From Massilia sp. 9I (GTDB lineage Bacteria; Pseudomonadota; Gammaproteobacteria; Burkholderiales; Burkholderiaceae_D): a stretch of DNA of 64,000 nucleotides. This document shows, in pieces, positions 1 through 8,215 of the stretch (position 1 is the first letter of the stretch; each line of letters opens with the position of its first letter). The DNA lies in the NCBI RefSeq assembly GCF_902506415.1, contig NZ_LR733275.1, positions 4,812,176 through 4,876,175 of the forward strand, in the 5' to 3' direction. A program made the position numbers and the translations under genes. Below the pieces are notes generated by a model, which made no database searches, was not told where the DNA came from, and worked only from the letters and a program-made list of their open reading frames with translations.

Positions 1-20
1 CCGCCTGCGCGGGAATGACG
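1..20. repeat. Edge of a dispersed GC-rich repeat (partial)
   Basis: The first bases read CCGCCTGCGCGGGAATGACG. This resembles the short 'CCCGCGCAGGCGGG' palindromic repeat found between genes in many proteobacteria. Only one side is inside the window, so its full length and partner arm cannot be seen. Confidence 0.4.
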
Positions 21-47
21 GTCTTGAGGCTGACGGTACTAAAAGAC

Positions 48-323
48 TTACGCGCTCGGCGGCACGTAGCCCTGCGCCTGGTCGGCAGCGCCGTCACCGA
101 AGAAGTGACGTTCCATCTGCGTCGCCAGGTACTTGCGGGCGCGGTCGTCGGCCAGGTTCAGGCGGTTTTCGTTGATCAGCATGGTCTGGTGCTTCAGCCA
201 TGCCTGCCAGGCTTCTTTCGAAACCGACTGGTAGAGCTTCTTGCCCATTTCGCCTGGTACCGGCGGGAAGTCCAGTCCTTCGGCTTCCTTGTTCAGTTTG
301 ATGCATTGGACGGTGCGGGCCAT
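48..323 (-). CDS. yggX: Probable Fe(2+)-trafficking protein YggX
   Basis: This 91-residue cytoplasmic protein matches the YggX family in length and sequence. It opens MARTVQCIKL with the family's conserved Cys7 and continues through a KLYQSVSKEAWQAWLKHQ segment typical of YggX. The family protects iron-sulfur clusters from oxidative damage and is proposed to handle labile iron. An AGGAG ribosome binding site lies 7 bases before the ATG. It sits about 50 bases downstream of argA on the same strand, so the two are probably co-transcribed. The family assignment is firm; the exact biochemical role is debated in the literature. Confidence 0.93.
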   Translation of the reverse strand: MARTVQCIKLNKEAEGLDFPPVPGEMGKKLYQSVSKEAWQAWLKHQTMLINENRLNLADDRARKYLATQMERHFFGDGAADQAQGYVPPSA

Positions 324-374
324 GGTCTTACTCCTGTAATTCTGTTAATGATGCGGGTCGCTGCCAGACCGCCA

Positions 375-1697
375 TTATAAAGTCTTGATGAAAACCTGTG
401 ACCGGCGCTGCCAGTTGTACATGTGCTGGCGGTCCTTGGGCAGGTCGTCCACCGTGGCGGGCACGAAGCCGCGCTTCTTGAACCAGTGCGCGGTGCGGGT
501 GGTCAGCACGAACAGCTTGGTCAGGCCCGCCGCGCGGGCGCGGTTCTCCATGTGCTTGAGGATGCGTTCGCCGTCGCCCTGGGTCTGGGCGTCCGGGCTC
601 ACCGTCAGGCAGGCCATCTCGCCCATCTTCGATTCGGGGAACGGGTAGAGCGCCGCGCAGCCGAAGATCACGCCGTCGTGGTCGATCACGGAGAACTGCT
701 CGATTTCGCGCTCGATCAGCTCGCGGCCGCGATACACCAGGGTGCCATCGGCTTCCAGTGGTTCGATGAGCTTGATAATCCCGCCAACGTCCTCAATTGT
801 GGCCTGGCGGAGGCTCTCCAGGTTTTCGTGGCTGATCATGGTGCCGACGCCGTCGTGGGTGAACAGCTCGAGCAGGGCGGAGCCATCCATCTCGAACGGG
901 ACGATGTGGGCGCGGTCGACGCCGGCATTGCAGGCCTTGATGGCATGCTGCAGGTAGAAGGCGGCATCGGCCGGCAGGAAACCGGCCTGCAGCACGGCTT
1001 CGGCCTGGTGCGAGGACAGTTCGCGGATCTCGGCGCCGGCGGCATCCGTCATCATCCCGGTTTCGGTGATGTAGATGAGCTTATCGGCGTGCAGGGCGAT
1101 CGCGGCGGAGGCGGCCACGTCTTCCATTGTCAGGTTGAAGATTTCGCCGGTCGGCGAGAAGCCCAGCGGCGACAGCAGCACCAGGCTGTCTTCGGTCTGC
1201 AGGATCGGCTGGATCTTGTCGGCGGCGATCTTGCGGGTGACCCCGGTGAGCTCGAAGTCGACGCCGTCGATCACGCCGAGCGGGCGGGCGACGACGAAGT
1301 TGCCCGACACGATGCTGATCTGGGCGTGCGACATCGGGGTGTTCGGCAGGCCCTGGCTGAAGGCGGCTTCGATGTCGAGACGCAATTCGCCGGCGGCTTC
1401 CTTCGCGCATTCCAGCGCGGCGGGGTCGGTGACGCGGATGCCGTTGTGGAAGCGGCCTTCGACGTTACGCAGGCCGAGTTGTTCGGCCACCTGAGGACGC
1501 GATCCGTGCACCAGCACCAGGCGGATGCCGAGGCCGAGCAGCAGGGACAAGTCCTGGGCCAGCACCGGCAGTGCGCCGGCGGTGACCAGTTCGCCCGGAA
1601 AAGCGACGACGAAGGTCTTGCCGCCGAAGGTGTGAATGTATGGCGCGACAGAGCGCAGCCACTGGACGAATTGGGTAGGGTTTTCCATTTGCCGCAT
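375..1697 (-). CDS. argA: Amino-acid N-acetyltransferase (N-acetylglutamate synthase)
   Basis: ArgA catalyses the first step of arginine synthesis, acetyl-CoA plus glutamate to N-acetylglutamate, in the cytoplasm. The protein (440 residues from this start) has an N-terminal amino-acid-kinase fold, with LVLVHGSRPQV and the G-rich loops typical of ArgA/ArgB, and a C-terminal GNAT domain beginning near GGIIKLIEPLEADGTLVYR. Length fits the 430-450 residue family. The open frame runs on upstream to 2036, but the extra residues are low-complexity and overlap hrpA on the other strand, so they were rejected. The start is MRQMENPTQF at 1697, or the inner Met at 1688; neither has a clear ribosome binding site. 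The gene is divergent from hrpA, with under 50 bp between them. Confidence 0.93.
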   Translation of the reverse strand: MRQMENPTQFVQWLRSVAPYIHTFGGKTFVVAFPGELVTAGALPVLAQDLSLLLGLGIRLVLVHGSRPQVAEQLGLRNVEGRFHNGIRVTDPAALECAKEAAGELRLDIEAAFSQGLPNTPMSHAQISIVSGNFVVARPLGVIDGVDFELTGVTRKIAADKIQPILQTEDSLVLLSPLGFSPTGEIFNLTMEDVAASAAIALHADKLIYITETGMMTDAAGAEIRELSSHQAEAVLQAGFLPADAAFYLQHAIKACNAGVDRAHIVPFEMDGSALLELFTHDGVGTMISHENLESLRQATIEDVGGIIKLIEPLEADGTLVYRGRELIEREIEQFSVIDHDGVIFGCAALYPFPESKMGEMACLTVSPDAQTQGDGERILKHMENRARAAGLTKLFVLTTRTAHWFKKRGFVPATVDDLPKDRQHMYNWQRRSQVFIKTL

Positions 1698-1743
1698 TAT
1701 AATTCGCTGCGCGTTGTGCGCACCAAATACCTTGTAAAAATCA

Positions 1744-4700
1744 ATGTCTGAACAGAGTAACAAGCCTTCGCCGCAGCAGGCGCGCGCCGCTTCCCAGAAT
1801 TCTTCCGCCAACGAGCCGCGTAAACAGCGGCCCGCGGGCGAACTGCGCACGCCCATGACGCAGACGCGCGATGGCGAACTGCAGACCAAAAAGGAAGGCA
1901 GCGGACCGCGCCGTGCGCCGGCGCCGCGTACCGATAACGGCCCGCGTCCAGCGAACGCGCAGGGTGCTGTAAAGCCGCCGCGTGAGCGTGGAGAGCGCCC
2001 ACCGCGCGAGGACGATCGTAGCCCGCGCTTCCGCAACCCGATCCCGCCGATTACCTTCCCCGAAGACCTCCCGGTCTCCGGGCGCCGCGCGGAGATCGCG
2101 AAAGCGATTCAAGAAAGCCAGGTGGTCATCGTCTCCGGCGAAACCGGTTCCGGTAAAACCACCCAGCTGCCGAAGATCTGCCTGGAACTGGGCCGCGGCC
2201 AGAAGGGCCTGATCGGCCACACCCAGCCGCGCCGTATCGCCGCCTCGAGCACCGCCAAGCGCATTGCGCAGGAACTCGGTTCGCCGCTGGGCGAGAACGT
2301 CGGTTTCAAGGTGCGTTTCAACGACACGCTCACCAAGGGCGCCTCGGTCAAGCTGATGACCGACGGTATCCTGCTGGCCGAAACCCAGACCGACCCGCTG
2401 CTGCGCGCCTACGACACCATCATCATCGACGAGGCGCACGAGCGCAGCCTGAACATCGACTTCCTGCTCGGCTACCTGAAGCAGCTGCTGCCGCGCCGCC
2501 CGGACCTCAAGGTGATCATCACCTCGGCCACCATCGATGCGGAGCGCTTCTCGCGCCACTTCGGCACGCCGGAGAAACCGGCGCCCGTCATCGAGGTTTC
2601 GGGCCGCTTGTACAAGGTGGAAGTGCGTTATCGCCCAGTGGATCGCGACCCCGTCACGACCACCAACGCGAAACCGGGCGAGCCGGCGCCGAAAGCACAA
2701 GTCGCACGCGACAAGCGCGACCTGATGGAAGCCGTGGTCGACGCGGTCGATGAGCTGTGCCGCATCGGCTCGGGCGACGTGCTGGTGTTCCTGCCGGGCG
2801 AACGCGAGATCCGCGACTGCGCGGAAGCGCTGCGCAAGCACCATCCGCCGCACGTCGAGATCCTGCCGCTGTTCGCGCGCCTGTCTGTCGAAGAGCAGGA
2901 CCGCGTGTTCCGCACCACCAACGCGCGCCGCATCGTGCTGGCGACGAACGTGGCCGAGACCTCGCTGACCGTGCCGGGCATCCGCTACGTGGTGGATACG
3001 GGCCTGGCGCGCGTGAAGCGCTACAGCTTCCGCAACAAGGTCGAGCAGCTGCAGATCGAGCCGGTGGCGCAATCCTCGGCCAACCAGCGCGCCGGCCGTT
3101 GCGGCCGTGTGGCCGACGGCGTCTGCATCCGCCTGTTTGAGGAGGACGATTTCAACAAGCGTCCGAAGTTCGCGGATCCGGAGATCCTGCGTTCGTCGCT
3201 GGCCTCGGTCATCCTGCGCATGAAATCGTTGCACCTGACCGACGTCGAGACCTTCCCCTTCATCGAGCCGCCGCAGGGCCGCGCGATCGCCGACGGCTAC
3301 CAGCTGCTGCAGGAAGTCGGCGCGGTCGACGACGTCAATGAGCTGACCCCGCTGGGCAAGAAGCTGGCCAAGCTGCCGCTCGACCCGCGCGTGGGCCGCA
3401 TGATCCTGGCCTCGGTCGACAACGACTGCCTGACCGAGATGCTGATCGTGGCCTCGGCGCTGTCCACGCAAGACCCGCGCGACCGCCCGATCGAATACCA
3501 GCAGCAGGCCGACGAGAAGCACAAGAAGTTCGCCGACGAGAAGTCCGAGTTCCTCAGCTACCTCAAAATCTGGGCCTGGTTTGAGGACGCGATCGAACAC
3601 AAGAAGTCGAACCGTCAGCTGCAGGAAAACTGCCGCGCCAACTTCCTGTCGCAGCTGCGCCTGCGCGAGTGGCGTGACGTGCATTCGCAGCTGCTCACGG
3701 TCGCGCGCGAGCAGGGCTGGCGCCTGAACGCGGCGCCCGCCACCTTCGACCAGCTGCACATGGCGCTGCTCACCGGCTTGCTGGGGAATATCGGTTTCAA
3801 GGCCGAGGACGAGCCGGTGTTCCTGGGCGCGCGCGGCATCAAGTTCCACATCTGGCCGGGTTCCTACCTCGCCAAGAAGCCGGGACGCTGGGTGATGGCG
3901 GCCGAACTGGTCGAGACCACGCGCCTGTACGCACGCACCATCGCCCAGATCCAGCCGGAGTGGGTGGAGAAGATCGGCGCCCACCTGCTGAAGAAATCCT
4001 GGGGCGAGCCGCGCTGGGAAAAGCGCCAGGCGCAGGTGACGGCGACCGAGCGCGCGACCCTGTACGGCATCGTCGTCTACAGCAACCGCCGCATCAACTA
4101 CAGTCAGCACAACCCGCGGGAAGCGCGCGAGATCTTCATCCGCGACGCGCTGGTGGCGGGCGACTACGAGACGCGCGCAGCCTTCTATGCGCACAACCAC
4201 AAGCTGGTGCGCGAGATCGAGAACCTCGAACACAAGTCGCGCCGCCTGGATGTGCTGGTGGACGAGCAGCTGATCGCCGCCTTCTACGACAAGGAGATCC
4301 CGGAGTCGGTGGTGAACGGCGCGGGCTTCGAGAAGTGGTACAAGGACGCCTCGCGCGACAACCCGAAGCTGCTGTTCCTGAACCGCGAGGAGCTGATGCG
4401 CCACGAAGCGGCCGGCGTCACCACCGAGCTGTTCCCGAAGACGATGAACGTCACCGGCATCGAGATGGGCCTGAGCTATCACTTCGAGCCGGGCAGCCCG
4501 CGCGATGGCGTCACGCTCACCGTGCCGCTGTTCGCACTGAACCAGATCCCGCAGGAGCGCGCGGGCTGGCTGGTGCCGGGCATGCTGAAGGAGAAGGTCC
4601 ACCTGCTGCTGAAATCCCTGCCGCAGAAGCTGCGCCGCCATTGCGTGCCGCTGCCGGAGTACGCGGCAAACTTCTTCGAGCGCAACCAGGACCCGGTGCG

Positions 4701-5928
4701 CTTCGGCCGGGGCGACCTGATCGACGCGCTGATCGCCGACATCCACGCCCACACCAGCGCGCGCGTGCTGACGACCGACTTCAAGCTCGAAACCCTGCCG
4801 GCGCACCTGTCGATGAACTTCAAGGTGATCGACGAGCACGGGCGCCAGCTCGACATGGGCCGCAACCTGGCGACGCTGCAGGCGGAGCTGGGCGGGCAGG
4901 CGCGCCAGAGCTTCCAGAAGATGGCGGAAGCGACGCCGGCCGCGCCGGCGAAGCTGCAGGCCCTGCAGCCCGCTGCCCAGCCGGCCGCGGCGCCGGCGAA
5001 AGGCAAGGGCAATGCGCCGGTCACGAAGGCGGCAGGGCCGGCCGCGACCCAGGCGCCGGCGGCGGCGCCGGGTGCGGTCCAGCACACCGGCCTCACCACC
5101 TGGAGCTTCGGCGAGCTGCCCGAGCTGCTGGAAATCACGCAGGGCAAGCTGACCCTGATCGGCTTCCCGGCGCTGGTGGACAAGGGCACGCACTGCGACC
5201 TGGAAGTGTTCGACGACCCGAACGTTGCGGCGCGCACCCACCGCATCGGCCTGCGCCGCCTGTTCGCGCTGCAGCTGAAGGACCAGCTCAAGTTCGCGGA
5301 GAAGAACATCCCCGGCCTGCAGGGCATGGGCATGCAGTTCATGAGTGTGGGCACGCAGGAAGAGCTGCGCGACCAGATCATCGCCAAGGCGATCGACATC
5401 GCCTGCCTGCAGGACCCGCTGCCGATCAACTCGGGAGAGTTCAACAAGCGCAAGGACGAAGGCAAGGGCCGCATTGGCCTGTTGATCAACGAGATCGCGC
5501 GCCTGGTGGGGTCGATTCTGGCCGAGTTCCACGGCATGCCGAAGCGCATCCAGAGCCTGGCGCCGGCGGTGCAGCAGGACATCCAGGCGCAGCTGCAGGG
5601 TTTGATCCACAAGCGCTTCATCGCCGACAACGAGTACAGCCAGCTGGCGCACTTCCCGCGCTATCTGAAGGCGATCAATGTGCGGATCGAGAAGCTGCGC
5701 GGCAATCCGTCGCGCGATGCGCAGCTGATGGCGGAGTGGCAGAACGCGGCCAGCCAGTTCCAGCGCACGCTGAAGAACCAGGCGGGCAAGAACAACGATC
5801 CGCGCATGATCGAGTTCCGCTGGATGCTGGAAGAGCTGCGCGTGTCGCTGTTCGCGCAGGAACTGCGCACGCCCATGCCGGTATCGGCCAAGCGCCTGCA
5901 GAAGGTGTGGGAGTCGATGATTCGATGA
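1744..5928 (+). CDS. hrpA: ATP-dependent RNA helicase HrpA (DEAH box)
   Basis: This large DEAH/RHA helicase has 1394 residues, slightly longer than E. coli HrpA. A disordered, charged tail of about 100 residues precedes the helicase core. Motif I is GETGSGKTT (residues 132-140), the DEAH box IIIDEAHERS lies near residue 230, SATID follows, and motif VI is QRAGRCGR. An OB-fold and the long DUF3418-type C-terminus follow. An Ala/Pro-rich linker occupies roughly residues 1060-1120. HrpA unwinds structured RNA and in E. coli has been linked to mRNA processing and rescue of stalled ribosomes. There is no clear ribosome binding site before the ATG. The Ala/Pro linker and N-terminal extension are lineage additions. 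Confidence 0.95.
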   Translation: MSEQSNKPSPQQARAASQNSSANEPRKQRPAGELRTPMTQTRDGELQTKKEGSGPRRAPAPRTDNGPRPANAQGAVKPPRERGERPPREDDRSPRFRNPIPPITFPEDLPVSGRRAEIAKAIQESQVVIVSGETGSGKTTQLPKICLELGRGQKGLIGHTQPRRIAASSTAKRIAQELGSPLGENVGFKVRFNDTLTKGASVKLMTDGILLAETQTDPLLRAYDTIIIDEAHERSLNIDFLLGYLKQLLPRRPDLKVIITSATIDAERFSRHFGTPEKPAPVIEVSGRLYKVEVRYRPVDRDPVTTTNAKPGEPAPKAQVARDKRDLMEAVVDAVDELCRIGSGDVLVFLPGEREIRDCAEALRKHHPPHVEILPLFARLSVEEQDRVFRTTNARRIVLATNVAETSLTVPGIRYVVDTGLARVKRYSFRNKVEQLQIEPVAQSSANQRAGRCGRVADGVCIRLFEEDDFNKRPKFADPEILRSSLASVILRMKSLHLTDVETFPFIEPPQGRAIADGYQLLQEVGAVDDVNELTPLGKKLAKLPLDPRVGRMILASVDNDCLTEMLIVASALSTQDPRDRPIEYQQQADEKHKKFADEKSEFLSYLKIWAWFEDAIEHKKSNRQLQENCRANFLSQLRLREWRDVHSQLLTVAREQGWRLNAAPATFDQLHMALLTGLLGNIGFKAEDEPVFLGARGIKFHIWPGSYLAKKPGRWVMAAELVETTRLYARTIAQIQPEWVEKIGAHLLKKSWGEPRWEKRQAQVTATERATLYGIVVYSNRRINYSQHNPREAREIFIRDALVAGDYETRAAFYAHNHKLVREIENLEHKSRRLDVLVDEQLIAAFYDKEIPESVVNGAGFEKWYKDASRDNPKLLFLNREELMRHEAAGVTTELFPKTMNVTGIEMGLSYHFEPGSPRDGVTLTVPLFALNQIPQERAGWLVPGMLKEKVHLLLKSLPQKLRRHCVPLPEYAANFFERNQDPVRFGRGDLIDALIADIHAHTSARVLTTDFKLETLPAHLSMNFKVIDEHGRQLDMGRNLATLQAELGGQARQSFQKMAEATPAAPAKLQALQPAAQPAAAPAKGKGNAPVTKAAGPAATQAPAAAPGAVQHTGLTTWSFGELPELLEITQGKLTLIGFPALVDKGTHCDLEVFDDPNVAARTHRIGLRRLFALQLKDQLKFAEKNIPGLQGMGMQFMSVGTQEELRDQIIAKAIDIACLQDPLPINSGEFNKRKDEGKGRIGLLINEIARLVGSILAEFHGMPKRIQSLAPAVQQDIQAQLQGLIHKRFIADNEYSQLAHFPRYLKAINVRIEKLRGNPSRDAQLMAEWQNAASQFQRTLKNQAGKNNDPRMIEFRWMLEELRVSLFAQELRTPMPVSAKRLQKVWESMIR

Positions 5929-5933
5929 TGTTC

Positions 5934-6043
5934 GTAGGGTGGGCGGGTTTTCCCGCCCACGCGGTCAGCCTCCAGATGAACTGACGCGACGTGTCTCTTC
6001 ACAGCCCGGTTGGCCGCGTGGGCGGCATAGCCGCCCACCCTAC
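5934..6043. repeat. REPIN-like pair of inverted palindromes
   Basis: Two hairpins lie back to back between convergent genes. The first is GTGGGCGGG-tttt-CCCGCCCAC (5939-5960, perfect 9-bp stem). The second is GTGGGCGGC-ata-GCCGCCCAC (6018-6038). The outermost 13 bases, GTAGGGTGGGCGG (5934-5946) and CCGCCCACCCTAC (6031-6043), are exact reverse complements, so the whole 110-bp unit can fold into one long hairpin. This arrangement is typical of paired REP sequences. It may also end transcription of hrpA and of the gene facing it. Confidence 0.8.
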
Positions 6044-6058
6044 AAGTGCAACGCTAGA

Positions 6059-6739
6059 TCACCCGATATTGCTGCCGCGGATGCGGCTCAGGTCCTTGTC
6101 GTCGCCTTCATGGCTGGGCCGTGGATCGGCGCTGCCGCCGACACCATACGAGTCGCCGTGCGCGCTGCCCGATCCGACGCTAGCGCCCAGGCTGCTGCCC
6201 GCGCCGCCGCCGGTCCCGGCCGAGCCTGCGCCCATGCTCGAGCCCATGCCACGTCCCATTGCCGAACCCGCGTCCGAGCTGGCGCTGCCGACCAGGCCAC
6301 CGCCCCCGCTGCCCGGCCCCATCGTCGGTGCGCTAGAGCGCTGTGGATCGGTGCCGTAGAAGCTGTGGATGCCGCTGGACCAGCTCGTGTCGCTCATGTC
6401 CGGCCAGGCGTCCTTGTCGAAGCCGGGGGCGCTCTTGAGTCTTTCCTTGTCGACGTTGAGCACCATGCGCTTGTTCACGGTGTCCAGGTGCAGGGCCTGC
6501 CAGGGCACGGCGAACAGCTTCTCGCCCATTCCAAGGAAGCCGCCGAAGGCCAGCACGGCATAGGCGACCTGGCCGGTCTGCATGTCGAGCATGATCTCCT
6601 TGATGTCGCCCAGGTCTTCCTCCTGCGCATTGACGACGCTGTCGCCGATCAGCGTATCGGCGCCCATCAGCGCAGGCCCCGGACCGGTACTGCGCGTGTT
6701 CCTGTACATGCCATATCTGTCACGATCTGCGTAGCTCAT
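6059..6739 (-). CDS. PRC-barrel domain protein with Gly/Ser-rich tail
   Basis: The protein has 226 residues. Residues 22-95 form a PRC-barrel, with DTLIGDSVVNAQEEDLGDI and LAFGGFLGMGEKLFAVPW as the recognisable core. Residues about 135-215 are a low-complexity Gly/Ser/Ala tail, and the end is short and charged. PRC-barrels occur in ribosome maturation and photosynthetic reaction-centre proteins and in many stress-linked bacterial proteins of unknown role. A strong AAGGAGG ribosome binding site lies 7 bases before the ATG. No signal peptide is visible. Function beyond the domain is not predictable. Confidence 0.85.
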   Translation of the reverse strand: MSYADRDRYGMYRNTRSTGPGPALMGADTLIGDSVVNAQEEDLGDIKEIMLDMQTGQVAYAVLAFGGFLGMGEKLFAVPWQALHLDTVNKRMVLNVDKERLKSAPGFDKDAWPDMSDTSWSSGIHSFYGTDPQRSSAPTMGPGSGGGGLVGSASSDAGSAMGRGMGSSMGAGSAGTGGGAGSSLGASVGSGSAHGDSYGVGGSADPRPSHEGDDKDLSRIRGSNIG

Positions 6740-6947
6740 CGCTTGCCTCCTTGTGCTTGAAGTACCCGCAGGACAGCGGGTTTACCCGGCAAGGGTAGAA
6801 CCCAGCCCTGCTGATCGCATGATATGGCTCAATCGTCGTGGGGCGCGCGCGACAGGACATTGTTGCTTGCGCGCTAAGCGAGGTAGCGCACAGAACGGTA
6901 TTTGCACTGTAGTTATTGTGCTAAGTAATGTTTCGGAGAAAAAAGAA

Positions 6948-7067
6948 ATGACTGTTACCAAGCGCTGCCACTACACCGGTCTGTTCAGCAAACGTATCCC
7001 GACCCGCTCGGTGACGTCTGCACTTGCATCCGTTTTCGCCTCCCTGAGCTGGTTCGGCCGCCGCTGA
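6948..7067 (+). CDS. Small basic hypothetical protein (39 aa)
   Basis: A 39-residue frame starts MTVTKRCHYT and ends SLSWFGRR. A purine-rich CGGAGAAAAAAG ribosome binding site ends shortly before the ATG. A TTGCAC element (6902-6907) with a weak AGTAAT -10 (6924-6929) could serve as promoter. The peptide is Arg/Lys-rich with a central hydrophobic segment SALASVFASLSWF. I do not recognise a family. Support comes from the ribosome binding site, the isolated position between oppositely oriented genes and the clean stop; it could still be chance. Confidence 0.5.
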   Translation: MTVTKRCHYTGLFSKRIPTRSVTSALASVFASLSWFGRR

Positions 7068-7134
7068 ACCGGGGCGCAGCGCGCGGGTTGGCCCCAGCCC
7101 GCGCGCCAGTCTCAGGACCAAATCCAGGCTAGCC

Positions 7135-8154
7135 TCAGGGCTGGCCACCGCCGCCGGACACCCCGTAGACGTGTCCGGTGGTATAGCTCGATTCGTCCGA
7201 AGCGAGCGTGACATAGGTCGCCGCCAATTCGGCCGGCTGGCCCGGACGCTTCATCGGCGTATCGCTGCCGAACTTCTTCAGATTCTCTTGCGTCTGGCCG
7301 CCCGACACCTGCAGCGGCGTCCATACCGGCCCCGGCGCCACCGCATTGACCCGGATTCCCTTTGAGGCCAGCTGCTTGGCCAGCGACTTGGTCATCGCCA
7401 CTTCGGCCGCCTTGCTCATCGAGTAATCCAGCAGGTTCTCCGACGGGTCGTAGGCCTGCTGCGAAGCCGTGTTGATGATGCAGCTGCCGGCCTTCAGGTG
7501 CGGCAGCGCCGCCTTGGTGATCCAGAACATCGCATACACATTGGTCTTGATGGTCCAGTCGAAGTCCGCCGTCGAGATGTCGAGGATCGAGTTGGCCGAT
7601 TTCTGGCGCGAGGCATTGTTGACCAGGATGTCGAGCCCGCCCAGCTGGCGCACGGCTTCCTCCACCAGCTTGCGGCAAAAGGCTTCGTCGCGGATGTCGC
7701 CGGGAATCGCCACCGCCTTGCAGCCGGCCTGGCGAATCAGCTGCACCACCTCCTGGGCATCCTGCTCCTCGGCCGGCAGGTAGTTGATGGCCACGTCCGC
7801 GCCTTCGCGCGCAAAGGCGATCACGGCGGCGCGGCCGATGCCCGAGTCGCCGCCGGTGACTAAGGCCTTGCGTCCGGCCAGGCGTCCGCTGCCGCGGTAG
7901 GTGGTTTCGCCATGGTCCGGACGCGGCGTCATCTTGCTGGCCAGCCCTGGCCAGGGCTGCTGCTGGTTGGGGAAAGGCGGCGCCGGATAGCGCGCGGCGG
8001 CTTCGCGGGCGCGGCCCGGCGGCGGCTGATTGCCTTCAGCCTGCTGGGCCAGTGCCGGAACGGCGGCGGCCGATGCCGCGATGCCAGTGGCGACACTGCT
8101 GACGAAGCGGCGCCGCGAAGGAGCGACGCCGTCTTTCTTGCTGTCCGAATCCAT
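7135..8154 (-). CDS. SDR-family oxidoreductase, Tat-exported type
   Basis: This 339-residue short-chain dehydrogenase/reductase resembles the YghA/general-stress-protein-39 group. The N-terminus SRRRFVSSVATGIAASAAAVPALA is a twin-arginine signal, and a Pro-rich spacer precedes the Rossmann domain. The NAD(P)-binding TGGDSGIGRA, the NNAS motif and the catalytic Tyr-Lys in DYSMSKAAE are all present. The substrate is unknown. The start at 8154 was chosen because AGGAG lies 7-8 bases upstream and the Tat signal begins directly after it; the longer frame to 8328 has no supporting features. Export of an NAD(P)-dependent enzyme would need cofactor loading before Tat transport. Confidence 0.88.
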   Translation of the reverse strand: MDSDSKKDGVAPSRRRFVSSVATGIAASAAAVPALAQQAEGNQPPPGRAREAAARYPAPPFPNQQQPWPGLASKMTPRPDHGETTYRGSGRLAGRKALVTGGDSGIGRAAVIAFAREGADVAINYLPAEEQDAQEVVQLIRQAGCKAVAIPGDIRDEAFCRKLVEEAVRQLGGLDILVNNASRQKSANSILDISTADFDWTIKTNVYAMFWITKAALPHLKAGSCIINTASQQAYDPSENLLDYSMSKAAEVAMTKSLAKQLASKGIRVNAVAPGPVWTPLQVSGGQTQENLKKFGSDTPMKRPGQPAELAATYVTLASDESSYTTGHVYGVSGGGGQP

Positions 8155-8215
8155 GCTGGGCTCCTGAGTTGGGGAGCGCCTGATGGTAGTCCTTATTGAG
8201 CAGGCACGGAGTTCG

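Noticed and set aside
1698..2036. N-terminal extension of ArgA
   Set aside because: Low-complexity Arg/Ser/Gly-rich residues that overlap hrpA on the other strand and make ArgA over 100 residues too long.
1741..5652. 1303-residue open frame antisense to hrpA
   Set aside because: Shadow of a GC-rich gene; Arg/Ala/Leu/Gln-rich translation with no domain, no ribosome site, and fully covered by a convincing HrpA.
5934..6043. Insertion-sequence ends
   Set aside because: Only about 110 bp, no transposase and no target duplication seen; paired REP is the simpler reading.
7079..7106. GCGCGCGGG/CCCGCGCGC hairpin as a terminator
   Set aside because: Strong stem, but no T tract follows on either strand; it may only be composition-driven between convergent genes.
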